A stretch of 64,000 nt of DNA from Pseudomonas sp. HN11 (GCF_021390155.1 NZ_CP089985.1:3731001-3795000); one strand, 5' to 3'; shown: positions 17,774 through 27,282, numbered from the stretch's first letter. The notes: a model not told the origin generated them from the sequence alone. Numbers and translations are program-made.

Positions 17774-18415
17774 TCAAGCGACCGGGAAAAACGTCTGAAT
17801 ATGGATCTGATTGTTCAACTGCATATCCACGATCATGGTCGCCGACGTCACATTGGTGAGGCTGGAGATATCAGCGCCCGGCAGGCTGGCCGCGCGCCGT
17901 GCGACGTACATGGTGGCCGGCGCCCCGTTGGCCAGCGCAGGGATCGGCAGTGTGATCGCCACGCGCCGTTCGGTGCCGTTGTCCAACTTGGCCAGCTCCG
18001 CCTGGCCAACCGCCGAGTTGAGCAAGGTCTGGGCCACCTGCACCGCATCCTGGCGATCGGCAAACGCTCCCGAGGTGGACACACTCGAGCCCGCGTTCTG
18101 GCGATAGGTCGCATTGCGCTGTTGCGGCGTGGGGATGACCCCGGTAGAAACCGAGGCAAGGTTGTCGAAGTTCTCCCAAGACTTTTTGGTCTGGTTCTCG
18201 TTGGCAATTTCACCGTTGGCGCCGACGATAAAACCGCGACCATGGGAGCTGGATGCGCCGGTGCGCATCAGCCGGTCGGAGATCTGCTCGCCCCGTGCAT
18301 TCACATGCAGGTTCATCGCATGCCCAGGCTGCAGGCTGACCGGGCTCAAGCGTCCTTCGCTGGCCATCAGAATATTGTCGACTTCAGTAAGACTGTAGTT
18401 TCGTGCAGCGGGCAT
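17774..18415 (-). CDS. Candidate RNase A-like toxin, probable VgrG cargo
   Basis: A 213-residue protein with no signal peptide or membrane segment, between clpV and vgrG. Three blocks appear in the order expected of the bacterial RNase A-like toxin domain found at the ends of some CdiA and Rhs proteins. These are GHAMNLHV at 31-38 followed by a DRL helix (47-49), GAFADRQDAVQVAQTLL at 116-132, and the ending VTSATMIVD...IHIQTFFP at 189-211, with catalytic His candidates at 32 and 37. This match is from memory of the family pattern, not a search. No immunity-gene candidate lies next to it: the gaps are 48 bases to clpV and 3 bases to vgrG. It could instead be a structural or adaptor protein of this T6SS subtype. 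Confidence 0.55.
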   Translation of the reverse strand: MPAARNYSLTEVDNILMASEGRLSPVSLQPGHAMNLHVNARGEQISDRLMRTGASSSHGRGFIVGANGEIANENQTKKSWENFDNLASVSTGVIPTPQQRNATYRQNAGSSVSTSGAFADRQDAVQVAQTLLNSAVGQAELAKLDNGTERRVAITLPIPALANGAPATMYVARRAASLPGADISSLTNVTSATMIVDMQLNNQIHIQTFFPVA

Positions 18416-18463
18416 GGGCTTATTTCCTTCAGGCTGATTAGTGGAGAAATCGGGAACATCGGC

Positions 18464-21088
18464 TTAGTCGTATTGGTAACTGAACTCGCCTTGGTGGACG
18501 CCGATGTCCACCCGCCGCAGCGGCTCGGCGCGCAACAGACGGTTGAGAAATTCGCTGCTGATGGCCGGCAAGACCGAATTGGTCAGAATCGCGTCGATCA
18601 TCCGCCCGCCGCTTTCCAGCTCGGTGCAACGGCTGGCGATCAGTTGCACGACCTCTTCGCTGTAGGTGAACGGGAGCTTGTGGCCGTCGGTGATGCGCTT
18701 CTCGATACGCCCCAGTTGCAGGCGGATGATGCTGCCGAGCATGGCGTCGCTCAGTGGGTAATACGGGATGACCACCAGACGCCCGAGCAGGGCCGGCGGG
18801 AATACGTCCAGCAAGGGTTCGCGCAGCGCCTTGGCGATGTCATCCGGCGCGGGCGTATTCTGCGGATCACGGCACAGGCGGCTGATCAGCGCAGTGCCAG
18901 CGTTGGTGGTGAGCAGAATCAGGGTGTTCTTGAAGTCGATGATCCGGCCCTCGCCGTCCTCCATCCACCCCTTGTCGAACACCTGGAAAAACAGCTCGTG
19001 CACATCCGGATGGGCCTTCTCCACCTCGTCCAGCAGCACCACACTGTAGGGTTTGCGCCGCACCGCTTCGGTCAGCACGCCACCTTCGCCATAGCCCACG
19101 TAACCCGGTGGCGCGCCTTTGAGCGTGGAGACGGTATGCGCCTCCTGATACTCGCTCATGTTGATGGTGATGACGTTCTGCTCGCCGCCATACAGCGACT
19201 CGGCAAGGGCCAACGCGGTTTCGGTCTTGCCCACCCCGGAAGTACCGGCAAGCATGAACACGCCTACAGGCTTGCCAGGGTTGTCGAGGCCGGCGCGGGA
19301 GGTCTGGATACGCCGTGCGATCATCTCCAGCGCGTGGTCCTGGCCGATGATGCGCTGGCCCAGACGGTCGGCCAGGCGCAGGACGTTTTCGATCTCGTTC
19401 TTGACCATGCGGCCCACGGGGATGCCGGTCCAGTCCTGCACCACCGAGGCCACCGCCTGTTCGTCGACGCTGATCAATACCAGCGGATGTTCACCCTGCA
19501 GCTCGGTCAATTCGTCCTGCAGTTGGCGCAACTCGGCCAGGCGGGCCTCATGGTCATCGGACTGCGCCAGTTGGCTGCGCAGGCGCTGGATCTGCTCCAC
19601 CAGCGCCAGCTCGTTATCCCAGCGCCCTTCCACTTCATCCAGACGCTCCCGTTCACTGGCCAGCAACGCGTCGACCGAGACGCGACGGCTTGCGGTTTCC
19701 ACACCAATCGCCGTTTCGCGCTCGATGATTGCCAACTCGGTTTCCAGTGACTCGATCCGCCGCCGGCTGTCATCCACCTCGGCCGGGGTGGCGTGCAGGC
19801 TGATGGCAACGCGGGCGCACGCGGTGTCGATCAGGCTGACGGCCTTGTCGGGCAACTGCCGCGCCGGGATGTAACGGTTGGACAAGCGCACCGCCGCTTC
19901 CAGCGCCGAATCGAGGATGTGCACCTGGTGGTGGTTCTGCATGGTTTCGGCAATGCCGCGCAGCATCAGCAGCGCGCGGGCTTCGTCCGGTTCATCCACT
20001 TGTACGGTCTGGAAACGCCGGGTCAGCGCCGGGTCTTTCTCGATATGCTTTTTGTACTCAGCAAAGGTGGTGGCGCCCACCGTGCGCAAGGTGCCACGGG
20101 CCAGCGCCGGCTTGAGCAGGTTGGCCGCATCGCCGGTGCCGGCGGCACCACCCGCGCCCACCAGGGTGTGGGTCTCGTCGATGAACAGCACCACCGGTTT
20201 GACGCTGGCCTGCACTTCGTCGATCACCGAACGCAGGCGCTGTTCAAACTCGCCTTTCATGCTCGCGCCGGCCTGCAACAGGCCCACGTCGAGGGCCAGC
20301 AATTGCACGTCCTTGAGGCTTGGCGGCACGTCACCACGGGCAATGCGCTGGGCAAAACCTTCGACCACAGCGGTCTTGCCGACACCCGCCTCGCCCACCA
20401 GAATCGGGTTGTTCTGACGGCGACGCATAAGGATGTCGATCACCTGGCGGATCTCCTCATCGCGCCCAACAATCGGGTCCATCTTGTTCGTGCGCGCCTG
20501 CTCGGTGAGGTCGACGGTGAAGCGCTTCAGGGCTGCCTGCGGTTGGGTCGGGGCCAGTGCGCCAAGGTCTTCGCCGGGCGCCTGGTAACCGTCGCTGGCG
20601 CCCATCCGTGCTTCGGGTGAATCCTTGAGCAAAGCGTCGAACTGTTCGCTCAAATCATCGATACCGACTTTGTTGAATTCGCGGGAGACACCGTACAGGC
20701 CGTTGCGCAGACCAGGGGTTTTGAGCAATGCCAGCAGTAAATGGCCAGAGCGCACCTGGGATTCGCCGAGCATCAGCGTGGCGTAGACCCAGGCACGTTC
20801 GACGGCTTCTTCGACTTGCGAAGACAGATCGGTGACCGAGGTCGAGCCACGGGGCAAGCGATCAAGGGCAGCGGTCAGGTCACGGGCCAGCACGGCCGGG
20901 TCGATGCCGTAATGACGGATCAGCCGCAGCAGGTCCGAGTCGGTCAGTTGCAGGATCTGCTGCAACCAATGCACTAGCTCCACATAAGGATTGCCGCGCA
21001 TCTTGCAGAACACGGTACAGCTTTCAATCGCCCGGTAGCACAGGCTGTTGAGTTTGCCGAAAAGCGCGACGCGACTGATATCAGCCAT
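18464..21088 (-). CDS. clpV: T6SS sheath-disassembly ATPase ClpV (TssH)
   Basis: An 874-residue AAA+ unfoldase of the ClpB type that recycles the contracted TssBC sheath. It has an N-terminal Clp repeat domain, AAA1 with Walker A GEAGVGKT (~232-239), a middle coiled coil rich in Glu and Arg, and AAA2 with Walker A GTSGVGKT (~614) plus a Walker B segment VVLLDEVEKAHPDV. The start lies 8 bases inside the end of tssG, so they are coupled. Confidence 0.96.
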   Translation of the reverse strand: MADISRVALFGKLNSLCYRAIESCTVFCKMRGNPYVELVHWLQQILQLTDSDLLRLIRHYGIDPAVLARDLTAALDRLPRGSTSVTDLSSQVEEAVERAWVYATLMLGESQVRSGHLLLALLKTPGLRNGLYGVSREFNKVGIDDLSEQFDALLKDSPEARMGASDGYQAPGEDLGALAPTQPQAALKRFTVDLTEQARTNKMDPIVGRDEEIRQVIDILMRRRQNNPILVGEAGVGKTAVVEGFAQRIARGDVPPSLKDVQLLALDVGLLQAGASMKGEFEQRLRSVIDEVQASVKPVVLFIDETHTLVGAGGAAGTGDAANLLKPALARGTLRTVGATTFAEYKKHIEKDPALTRRFQTVQVDEPDEARALLMLRGIAETMQNHHQVHILDSALEAAVRLSNRYIPARQLPDKAVSLIDTACARVAISLHATPAEVDDSRRRIESLETELAIIERETAIGVETASRRVSVDALLASERERLDEVEGRWDNELALVEQIQRLRSQLAQSDDHEARLAELRQLQDELTELQGEHPLVLISVDEQAVASVVQDWTGIPVGRMVKNEIENVLRLADRLGQRIIGQDHALEMIARRIQTSRAGLDNPGKPVGVFMLAGTSGVGKTETALALAESLYGGEQNVITINMSEYQEAHTVSTLKGAPPGYVGYGEGGVLTEAVRRKPYSVVLLDEVEKAHPDVHELFFQVFDKGWMEDGEGRIIDFKNTLILLTTNAGTALISRLCRDPQNTPAPDDIAKALREPLLDVFPPALLGRLVVIPYYPLSDAMLGSIIRLQLGRIEKRITDGHKLPFTYSEEVVQLIASRCTELESGGRMIDAILTNSVLPAISSEFLNRLLRAEPLRRVDIGVHQGEFSYQYD

Positions 21089-22100
21089 GGGCAGGTCCTT
21101 GTGTAGTAATAGAAATGCGCGGGTTGATCAGCAACTGGCGATCATCCTGCTCGGGGGCCTTGCTGCTCAGCCAACTGGTCCAGCCCAAGGGCGCAGAACC
21201 CAGGCGCAAGCCAGGCAGTTGTTCTTTCTTGACGATCAGGTTGACGTCCCAGTCCATCGCCAGGCCGACGTATTGGCGCACCCAGTCCTGCACGCGTTGC
21301 AGGCTGTCGCCACCTGGCAGCAGGCGACGGGTTTGCGCCAGGTCCAGGGGGCCGATCAGCAGGCGGAACTTGTGCTGGGTGTTCCAGACCTTCTTGCCCA
21401 TCACCGTGGTCTGGCCAAGCACGGCGGCGGCGGGGCCGCTGCGCAGGGTGCACAGGCCGTCGCTGGGCAACTTCATCCAGTGGCCCACAAACTGCTCCAC
21501 CCGTACCGGCACGCCGAGGTAGTCGGTCAATAACGCCGCCAAGCCTTCGGCGTTGCGCGTCTGTGGGCCCAGGCGTCCGGCGAAGTGCAGCTTGGCCACA
21601 TCCGGCACCGCGTTGCGCCCCAGTAACGAGGCCTGGCCGATGCCGATCAATGAGCCCAGGTACTGGGCAAAACGGTCCGCTCCCGGCCGGTCCAGGCTCA
21701 CCGCTGGTTGAGCGCTGGCCCAGGCGCGGTAGAACAGGCTGATCATGCGGTGATGGAATACATCGCAAAATGCCGCGAGCGTCGGGTCGTTGCGGTTGCG
21801 CTGGCGGTCGCGGATGTATTCGGTGAGGTGAATCGGCAACGGGCCATTGGCGCCCATCAGGCCGAAGAAATTCAACAGCAATTTGGGCGCGGTACCCGGT
21901 GTCAGCGCAGCGACCATCGCCGGCTCGAATGCCAGCGACGGCTGCTGCCCGAAACGCACCGCCTCATCGGCTGGGCGCGCTGCCTGGCCGATGCGTGGCA
22001 AGTGCGGGAACGCGCACTCCAGCTGACGCAACGCCGCATAGAAATCGAAGCGTGCCGGATGCGCCTCAAGGGCGCCGAGCAAAGTCAGAGGATCTCGCAT
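21081..22100 (-). CDS. tssG: Type VI secretion baseplate protein TssG
   Basis: A 339-residue baseplate wedge protein. Typical segments are RFDFYAALRQLECAFP, the RFGQQPSLAFEPA block, LLLNFFGLMGANGPLPIHLTEYIRDR and VEQFVGHWMKLP. The ATG at 22100 is preferred; a GTG at 22121 in frame would add seven residues. It overlaps the end of tssF by 16 bases and the start of clpV by 8 bases. Confidence 0.94.
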   Translation of the reverse strand: MRDPLTLLGALEAHPARFDFYAALRQLECAFPHLPRIGQAARPADEAVRFGQQPSLAFEPAMVAALTPGTAPKLLLNFFGLMGANGPLPIHLTEYIRDRQRNRNDPTLAAFCDVFHHRMISLFYRAWASAQPAVSLDRPGADRFAQYLGSLIGIGQASLLGRNAVPDVAKLHFAGRLGPQTRNAEGLAALLTDYLGVPVRVEQFVGHWMKLPSDGLCTLRSGPAAAVLGQTTVMGKKVWNTQHKFRLLIGPLDLAQTRRLLPGGDSLQRVQDWVRQYVGLAMDWDVNLIVKKEQLPGLRLGSAPLGWTSWLSSKAPEQDDRQLLINPRISITTQGPAHG

Positions 22101-23962
22101 CTGCCCACCCGCGCCGGCCACTGCATGATCACGCCACGCGTGGTGCTTTTGATCACCGTTTCGGTGAATGAGTTGAGCGACACGTACTTGGCAAAAAACT
22201 GCTCCAACACCGAGCCCAGCACAAAGACCCCAGCGCCTTCGAACGCCGTTTCATCCAGGGTCACGCTGATCTGCAAGCCCCGGCCATAGGTGATCGGCCC
22301 CGGCAGCGGCAGGCGCCGCACGATGCTTTCGGCGGTTACCGAGCGCAGGCCTTCGATCTGCCTGTGGGCGGCTTCGTCGTCGATACGGCAGTACAGGCGC
22401 AGCAAGTCGCGCAACGCGCTGGCGCCTTGCTCCTTGTCCTGATCCAACAGCGACAGGTAGTTGAGGGACAAGTGGCTGACCAGCCGCCACGCCGTTTCGC
22501 CCTCGGCAAAGGATGGCGCCGGCACGGTGGGCCCGGCCACGCAACGTACCGCCTGCACCGGCGCGCCGGACTCGACGTTGAAGTCGGTACGACCACTGCC
22601 CACCGGCATGCTCAGCACCAGGTCACGGTTGCTGCACAGGGTGTCGATGCCCAGTTGGCGCAGGTCACTTCGGTGTGGAGCTTGCTGGGCGTCCACCAGG
22701 GACAGGAACAGTTCGCTGCCGATGTAGCTGGAGCGCGGGCCCTGGCGCCGTTGTTGTTCGGACAGCACCCGCGCATCACGGCGCACCTGGTAATACGCGT
22801 TCGGTGGCTTGCGCGCATGCAGGTCATTGGCGCGGTAGAACGATTCGAAGGTCTGGCTGGCCTCGGCGCCACTGCCGTAGCCGGTCACGTTTTCGATCTG
22901 GTAGATCTCGTAATCCATCGGCCGCGTGCGGTCGGGGATCACGTGGTATTCGGCTTGCTGATCGGACAGGTGCACACGCTCGGCGCGCATCGGAAACAGG
23001 TTGATCGCCGGGGTGCAGTACAGGCCGAAATTGGCCGCGCTGAGGCTTTGTTCCAACACGGGGTCGAGCTTCTTGAACAGCACGATGACGTCGAGCTGTT
23101 CGGCGGTGCAGCGGCTCACGCTATTTGCCAGCCCCGCTACCTCGGCGAACATGAAGCGCTGCGGCATGGCAAAGTATTCCTGCAGCAGCCGATAGCCCTG
23201 GAACTGACGCGGGCCGGTGGGCAGCAAGGCTTCACTGTCGCTGTAGCCGAGGCTGCGAATCGCGCTCTTGGGCAGAAACTGGTGCCAGTCCACATGCTCC
23301 TGCACCGGCATCACCAGTACCCCGGCCGACTGGGCCAACAGGTGTTCAAGGATGCGCGACGGCATGGCTTCGCCACCACGGATATGCATCGGCAGATTGT
23401 CGAGGGGCAGGTCACTGAAGGTCAGGCCGGCGCCCACTCGCAAACGCAAACGCAAGGCTGCCTTGACCCCGCCGAGGCGCGACAGGTCAACACCCGCCAC
23501 TTGTGCCCCGCAGGCGAAGTAGCGCGCTTCAACCAGCTCCACCGGCCACAGCGTCACCTCATGGGCGGTACGGAACTCGCAGGCGGTCTGGTCGCCCTTA
23601 CCCAGTTGGCTGTGCAATGCAGTGTCGCGCGGCACCTTGAACCCGGCAGCCAGGCTGCCTTCACCCATGTCCGGCTGCAACTGCACCACCGCCATCGAAG
23701 GCGTGGGCGCCAGGTATTGCGGGTAGACCAACTCCAGCAAGTGGTTGGTAAAACGTGGGAACTCGGCGTCGATCTTCAACTGCACCCGCGCGGCCAGAAA
23801 GCTGAACCCCTCCAGCAACCGCTCCACATAGGGGTCGGCGCAGGCATAGGTTTCCAGCCCCAGGCGTCCGGCGACCTTGGGGTAGTCGCGGGCGAATTCA
23901 CCGCCAACTTCCCGCAGGTGAGCCAGTTCACGTTCGTAATAGCGCAGCAGTTTCGCGTTCAC
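22085..23962 (-). CDS. tssF: Type VI secretion baseplate protein TssF
   Basis: A 625-residue protein, a normal length. The start MNAKLLRYYERELAHLREVGGEFA and the block YADPYVERLLEGFSFLAARV (here CADPYVERLLEGF) are diagnostic, as are FPRFTNHLLELVYPQYLAPTPS and the C-terminal FVLGSVLEQFFAKYVSLNSFTE. It forms the baseplate wedge with TssG. It overlaps tssE by 4 bases upstream and tssG downstream. Confidence 0.95.
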   Translation of the reverse strand: MNAKLLRYYERELAHLREVGGEFARDYPKVAGRLGLETYACADPYVERLLEGFSFLAARVQLKIDAEFPRFTNHLLELVYPQYLAPTPSMAVVQLQPDMGEGSLAAGFKVPRDTALHSQLGKGDQTACEFRTAHEVTLWPVELVEARYFACGAQVAGVDLSRLGGVKAALRLRLRVGAGLTFSDLPLDNLPMHIRGGEAMPSRILEHLLAQSAGVLVMPVQEHVDWHQFLPKSAIRSLGYSDSEALLPTGPRQFQGYRLLQEYFAMPQRFMFAEVAGLANSVSRCTAEQLDVIVLFKKLDPVLEQSLSAANFGLYCTPAINLFPMRAERVHLSDQQAEYHVIPDRTRPMDYEIYQIENVTGYGSGAEASQTFESFYRANDLHARKPPNAYYQVRRDARVLSEQQRRQGPRSSYIGSELFLSLVDAQQAPHRSDLRQLGIDTLCSNRDLVLSMPVGSGRTDFNVESGAPVQAVRCVAGPTVPAPSFAEGETAWRLVSHLSLNYLSLLDQDKEQGASALRDLLRLYCRIDDEAAHRQIEGLRSVTAESIVRRLPLPGPITYGRGLQISVTLDETAFEGAGVFVLGSVLEQFFAKYVSLNSFTETVIKSTTRGVIMQWPARVGRCEIL

Positions 23963-24477
23963 CGCACGTCCCTTGTCTCGATATCGAAGACCCTGGCCTC
24001 GCCTGCTTCCAGGTCGAGTTCGGTCTTCAGGTACAGGCGCTCGGGCAACGGCTGGCCCCAGAGTTCGCCATGAATTTCAAAGGCCATTTGGTTGGGACTG
24101 GCCGTAGTGCCCGAGGGTGCCACCGGCACCACCCGCACGCTGTTGCGTAAAATCCGCGGTTCGAAATCCCAGATCGCCTGACGGATGCGCCGCCCCAGCT
24201 CTTCTCGGTCCAAACCGGCGGCGGTCTTGCCGGCAAGGTCCGGCAGACCAAAATTGACCACCGACTGCATTGCCAATGGATGTGCGCTCAGGTCGCGAAA
24301 ACTGCCCAGACTGGTGCTGTTGAGCAGCCACCCCAGGTCCCGCAACACCGCCTGGCGCAAGCCGCGCATGGAGAGCACGCGCTTGTCCCGTGGCTCCACG
24401 GCATGTTCGGTGTCGTCATCGCTCAGGCGGTCGAGCAAGGACGGCTGCAGGCGTTCGCGACTGATGAGTTCAGCCAT
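23959..24477 (-). CDS. tssE: Type VI secretion baseplate protein TssE
   Basis: A 172-residue gp25-like protein. It starts with ELISRERLQPSLLDRLSDD, contains the conserved LLNSTSLGSF and DLSAHPLAMQSVVNFGLPDL region, and ends with RFDIETRDVR-type residues. The gp25 core is IRQAIWDFEPRI. It lies downstream of hcp across a 184-base gap with a large hairpin, so its level is probably much lower than that of Hcp. It overlaps tssF by 4 bases. Confidence 0.93.
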   Translation of the reverse strand: MAELISRERLQPSLLDRLSDDDTEHAVEPRDKRVLSMRGLRQAVLRDLGWLLNSTSLGSFRDLSAHPLAMQSVVNFGLPDLAGKTAAGLDREELGRRIRQAIWDFEPRILRNSVRVVPVAPSGTTASPNQMAFEIHGELWGQPLPERLYLKTELDLEAGEARVFDIETRDVR

Positions 24478-24492
24478 AGGTTATTGACCTCT

Positions 24493-24624
24493 GTAATGAG
24501 CGGGCTTGCCCCGTGCTGGGCTGCGAAGCGGCCCCAAAACTGCAGCCGCGTTTTGTCTGGCAGAACGGGGTACCTTTGATGGGGCTGCTGCGCAGCCCAG
24601 CGCGCGGCAAGCCCGCTCACCACA
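24493..24624. repeat. REP pair with long internal hairpin between hcp and tssE
   Basis: Outer arms GTAATGAGCGGGCTTGCCCC (24493-24512) and GGCAAGCCCGCTCAC (24606-24620) are inverted. Inside them a perfect 11-bp repeat, GCTGGGCTGCG (24515-24525) and CGCAGCCCAGC (24591-24601), can pair as well. The whole interval forms a large hairpin in the mRNA right after hcp. This could stabilise hcp message or reduce read-through into tssE. The 184-base gap holds no gene. Confidence 0.85.
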
Positions 24625-24661
24625 ACAAGCCCACTCTCCAGACAAACCGGGCCTGGCGGCA

Positions 24662-25144
24662 TCAGATCTTCTGGTTCTTTTCCAAGTCCCACTTCTTCGG
24701 CGTACCGGTGATCACGGTGTCGCCGGTGAAGGAGTCGAACTCGTAGCTGATGGTGGTGAAGTTGATCGAGATGGTTTCGCTCGGGCGCTCGCCGTTACTG
24801 CTGGCGGAGTAGGAGCTGATGATCGCGCTGCCCAGGATCAACGTGAGGAACACCTGTTGCTTCTTGTCAGGGCCGCCGGTCTGGATGAAGTGGATCTCGG
24901 CATCGCCCAGGCTCTTGCCGCACACGGCCTGCATGAACAGGTCGGCGGAGGCCAGGTCGGTGACCTTGGTCATGGAGATTTCCGAGAACGACGGGTTGCT
25001 GGTGTCGCGGTCGGCGCCGCCACCGCTGGTGGAAATCGCCCGGCCGACACCCATCTGGATCGCGTCGATGGTGATCCAGTCCTTGTGTCCATCGACAGTG
25101 GAGGTGCCTTTGATCTGGGTGCCTTTGAAGTTCAGCAAAATCAT
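24662..25144 (-). CDS. hcp: Type VI secretion tube protein Hcp (TssD)
   Basis: A 160-residue inner-tube protein. It starts MILLNFKGTQIKGTSTVDGHKDWI and has the conserved run SMTKVTDLASADLFMQAVCGKSL and the C-terminal YEFDSFTGDTVITGTPKKWDLEKN. Hexameric rings of Hcp stack into the tube propelled by the TssBC sheath. It follows tssC after a 22-base gap. A long hairpin after its stop separates it from tssE. Confidence 0.95.
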   Translation of the reverse strand: MILLNFKGTQIKGTSTVDGHKDWITIDAIQMGVGRAISTSGGGADRDTSNPSFSEISMTKVTDLASADLFMQAVCGKSLGDAEIHFIQTGGPDKKQQVFLTLILGSAIISSYSASSNGERPSETISINFTTISYEFDSFTGDTVITGTPKKWDLEKNQKI

Positions 25145-25166
25145 GGTGGTTACCTTTCAGGGTTGA

Positions 25167-26666
25167 TCAATTGGATTTGGTGGACGGCAGCTTGGAGACC
25201 AGGCGCAGGGACACGGTCAGACCTTCGAGCTGGTAGTGCGGGCGCAGGAAAAACTTGGCACCGTAGTAGCCGGGGTTGCCTTCGATTTCTTCCACCACCA
25301 CTTCGGCGCCAGCCAGTGGCTTGCGCGCTTTGTCGGCATCGGTGGCGGTGGCCGGGTTGTGTTCCACGTAACGGCCGATCCAGTTGTTGAGCCAGATCTG
25401 CATGTCGTCGCGTTCTTTGAACGAGCCAATCTTGTCGCGCACGATGCACTTCAAGTAGTGAGCGAAGCGGCAAGTAGCGAATAGGTACGGCAGGCGCGCA
25501 GCCAGATTGGCGTTGGCGGTGGCGTCCGGGTCTTCGTATTCGGCCGGTTTGTGCATCGACTGCGCGCCAATGAAGGCCGCCAGGTCGCTGTTCTTCTTGT
25601 GCACCAGAGGCATGAAACCGTTCTTCGCCAGCTCCGCTTCACGGCGGTCGCTGATGGCGATTTCGGTCGGGCAGGTCATGTCGACGCCGCCGTCATCGGT
25701 CGGGAAGGTGTGTACCGGCAGCCCTTCCACCACACCGCCGGATTCGATGCCGCGAATCTGCGAGCACCAGCCGTAGTGTTTGAACGAGCGGTTGATGTTC
25801 ACCGCCATGGCATACGCGGCGTTGGCCCAGGTGAAGTCCTTGGCGCCGGCAGCGTCGGTGGTTTCTTCGAAGTCGAATTCTTCCACCGGGTTGGTCTTGG
25901 CACCGTAAGGCGCACGGGACAGGAAACGCGGCATCGCCAGGCCCACGTAGCGCGAATCTTCACTGGCGCGAAAGCTGCGCCAGGCCGCGTGTTCCGGGGT
26001 TTGGAAGATCTTGGTCAGGTCACGCGGGTTGGCCAGTTCCTGCCACGACTCCATCAGCATCACGCTGGGATCGGCAGCAGTGATCAACGGGCAATGGGCC
26101 GCAGCGCTGACGCGGGCCATCTGGGTCAACAGTTCCACGTCCGGCGCGCTGTTGTTGAAGTAGTAGTCGGCGACGAACGCCCCATAGGGCTCGCCGCCGA
26201 ACTGGCCGTATTCCTCTTCGTAGAGTTTCTTGAAGATCGGGCTCTGGTCCCAGGCCACGCCCTTGAACTTGCGCAACGTCTTGTGCACTTCGTTCTTGGA
26301 GATGTTCATGACCCGGATCTTCAGCGACTCGTCGGTCTCGGTGTTGTTGACCAGGTAATGCAGGCCGCGCCAGGCGCTTTCCACGCCCTGAAATTCCTCG
26401 TGGTGCAGGATGTGGTTGACCTGCTCGGTGAGCTTTTGGTCGAGGGCGGCGATCAGGCCCTCGATGGTGCCCAGCACGTCGTGGGGCATCAGTTGGGTGC
26501 CTTGCAACGCTTGCTCGGCCAGGGTGCGTACGGCGGTTTCCACCGCCTCCTTGGCTTTGTCGGTCTTGGGCTTGAACTCTTTTTGCAGCAGGCTGGCGAA
26601 GTCGCCGGCGTCGAACGCGGTGGTGGCCAGCGGCTGTCCGGCCTGTTCCGATTGCGGAGTGGACAT
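25167..26666 (-). CDS. tssC: Type VI secretion sheath large subunit TssC
   Basis: A 499-residue contractile sheath protein. The conserved blocks are GVESAWRGLHYLVNNTETDE, the region around YGQFGGEPYGAFVADYYF, FMPLVHKKNSDLAAFIGAQS and a CPTEIAISDRREAELAKNGF-type stretch. With TssB it forms the sheath around the Hcp tube, later recycled by ClpV. It follows tssB after 78 bases. Confidence 0.96.
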   Translation of the reverse strand: MSTPQSEQAGQPLATTAFDAGDFASLLQKEFKPKTDKAKEAVETAVRTLAEQALQGTQLMPHDVLGTIEGLIAALDQKLTEQVNHILHHEEFQGVESAWRGLHYLVNNTETDESLKIRVMNISKNEVHKTLRKFKGVAWDQSPIFKKLYEEEYGQFGGEPYGAFVADYYFNNSAPDVELLTQMARVSAAAHCPLITAADPSVMLMESWQELANPRDLTKIFQTPEHAAWRSFRASEDSRYVGLAMPRFLSRAPYGAKTNPVEEFDFEETTDAAGAKDFTWANAAYAMAVNINRSFKHYGWCSQIRGIESGGVVEGLPVHTFPTDDGGVDMTCPTEIAISDRREAELAKNGFMPLVHKKNSDLAAFIGAQSMHKPAEYEDPDATANANLAARLPYLFATCRFAHYLKCIVRDKIGSFKERDDMQIWLNNWIGRYVEHNPATATDADKARKPLAGAEVVVEEIEGNPGYYGAKFFLRPHYQLEGLTVSLRLVSKLPSTKSN

Positions 26667-26744
26667 GACGGTTTCCTCGAATTTTGGGCAAAGCGTCCCC
26701 GTACCGGGGCAAACGAGGCACCGGCAGAGTCAGCGGTTATTCAG

Positions 26745-27245
26745 TTATTCAGGCTGTTTGGGCGCAGTGCTCAAGGCCTGCATCACGCTCGGGTCGGCGA
26801 GCAGCTTGGCCAGCAATTCCTCGGCACCAACCTTGCCGTCCATGTAGGTCAGCAGGTTGGACAATTGGCTGCGTGCGGTGAGCAGTTGGTTGAGGCTCGG
26901 CACCTTGCGAGCGATGGCGGCCGGGCTAAAGTCGTCCATGGTTTCAAAGGTGATCTCCACCGGCAGGTTACCTTCGCCGCTCAGAGTATTGGGCACCTGG
27001 AATGCCACGCGCGGCTTCATGGACTTGAGGCGCTCGTCGAAGTTGTCGATGTCGACTTCCAGGAACTTGCGCTCGGCCACCGGTGGCAACGGCTCGGCAG
27101 GCTTGCCGGAGAGGTCGGAAAACACCCCCATCACAAAGGGCAACTGCACGGTTTTTTCCGAGCCGTAGATCTCCACGTCATATTCGATCTGCACACGTGG
27201 CGCCCGGTTGCGAGCGATAAACTTCTGACTGCTTTCTTTGGCCAC
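26745..27245 (-). CDS. tssB: Type VI secretion sheath small subunit TssB
   Basis: A 166-residue sheath protein with the family start AKESSQKFIARNRAPRVQIEYDVE, a VQLPFVMGVFSDLSGKP block, FLEVDIDNFDERL and a C-terminal LLTYMDGKVGAEELL. The frame is open upstream to 27344, but the GTG at 27245 is chosen because GGAG lies 8 bases upstream and the resulting N-terminus matches the family. It follows tssA after 37 bases. Confidence 0.94.
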   Translation of the reverse strand: MAKESSQKFIARNRAPRVQIEYDVEIYGSEKTVQLPFVMGVFSDLSGKPAEPLPPVAERKFLEVDIDNFDERLKSMKPRVAFQVPNTLSGEGNLPVEITFETMDDFSPAAIARKVPSLNQLLTARSQLSNLLTYMDGKVGAEELLAKLLADPSVMQALSTAPKQPE

Positions 27246-27282
27246 AGGACTAGCTCCGGTGAGTGAGGTTGATACAAAAGGG

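Noticed and set aside
17201..19750. 849-codon open frame on the plus strand opposite vgrG, the candidate toxin and clpV
   Set aside because: It runs antisense across three well-supported genes, has low-complexity His/Gln/Arg-rich composition, and no family pattern. It is a shadow caused by high GC.
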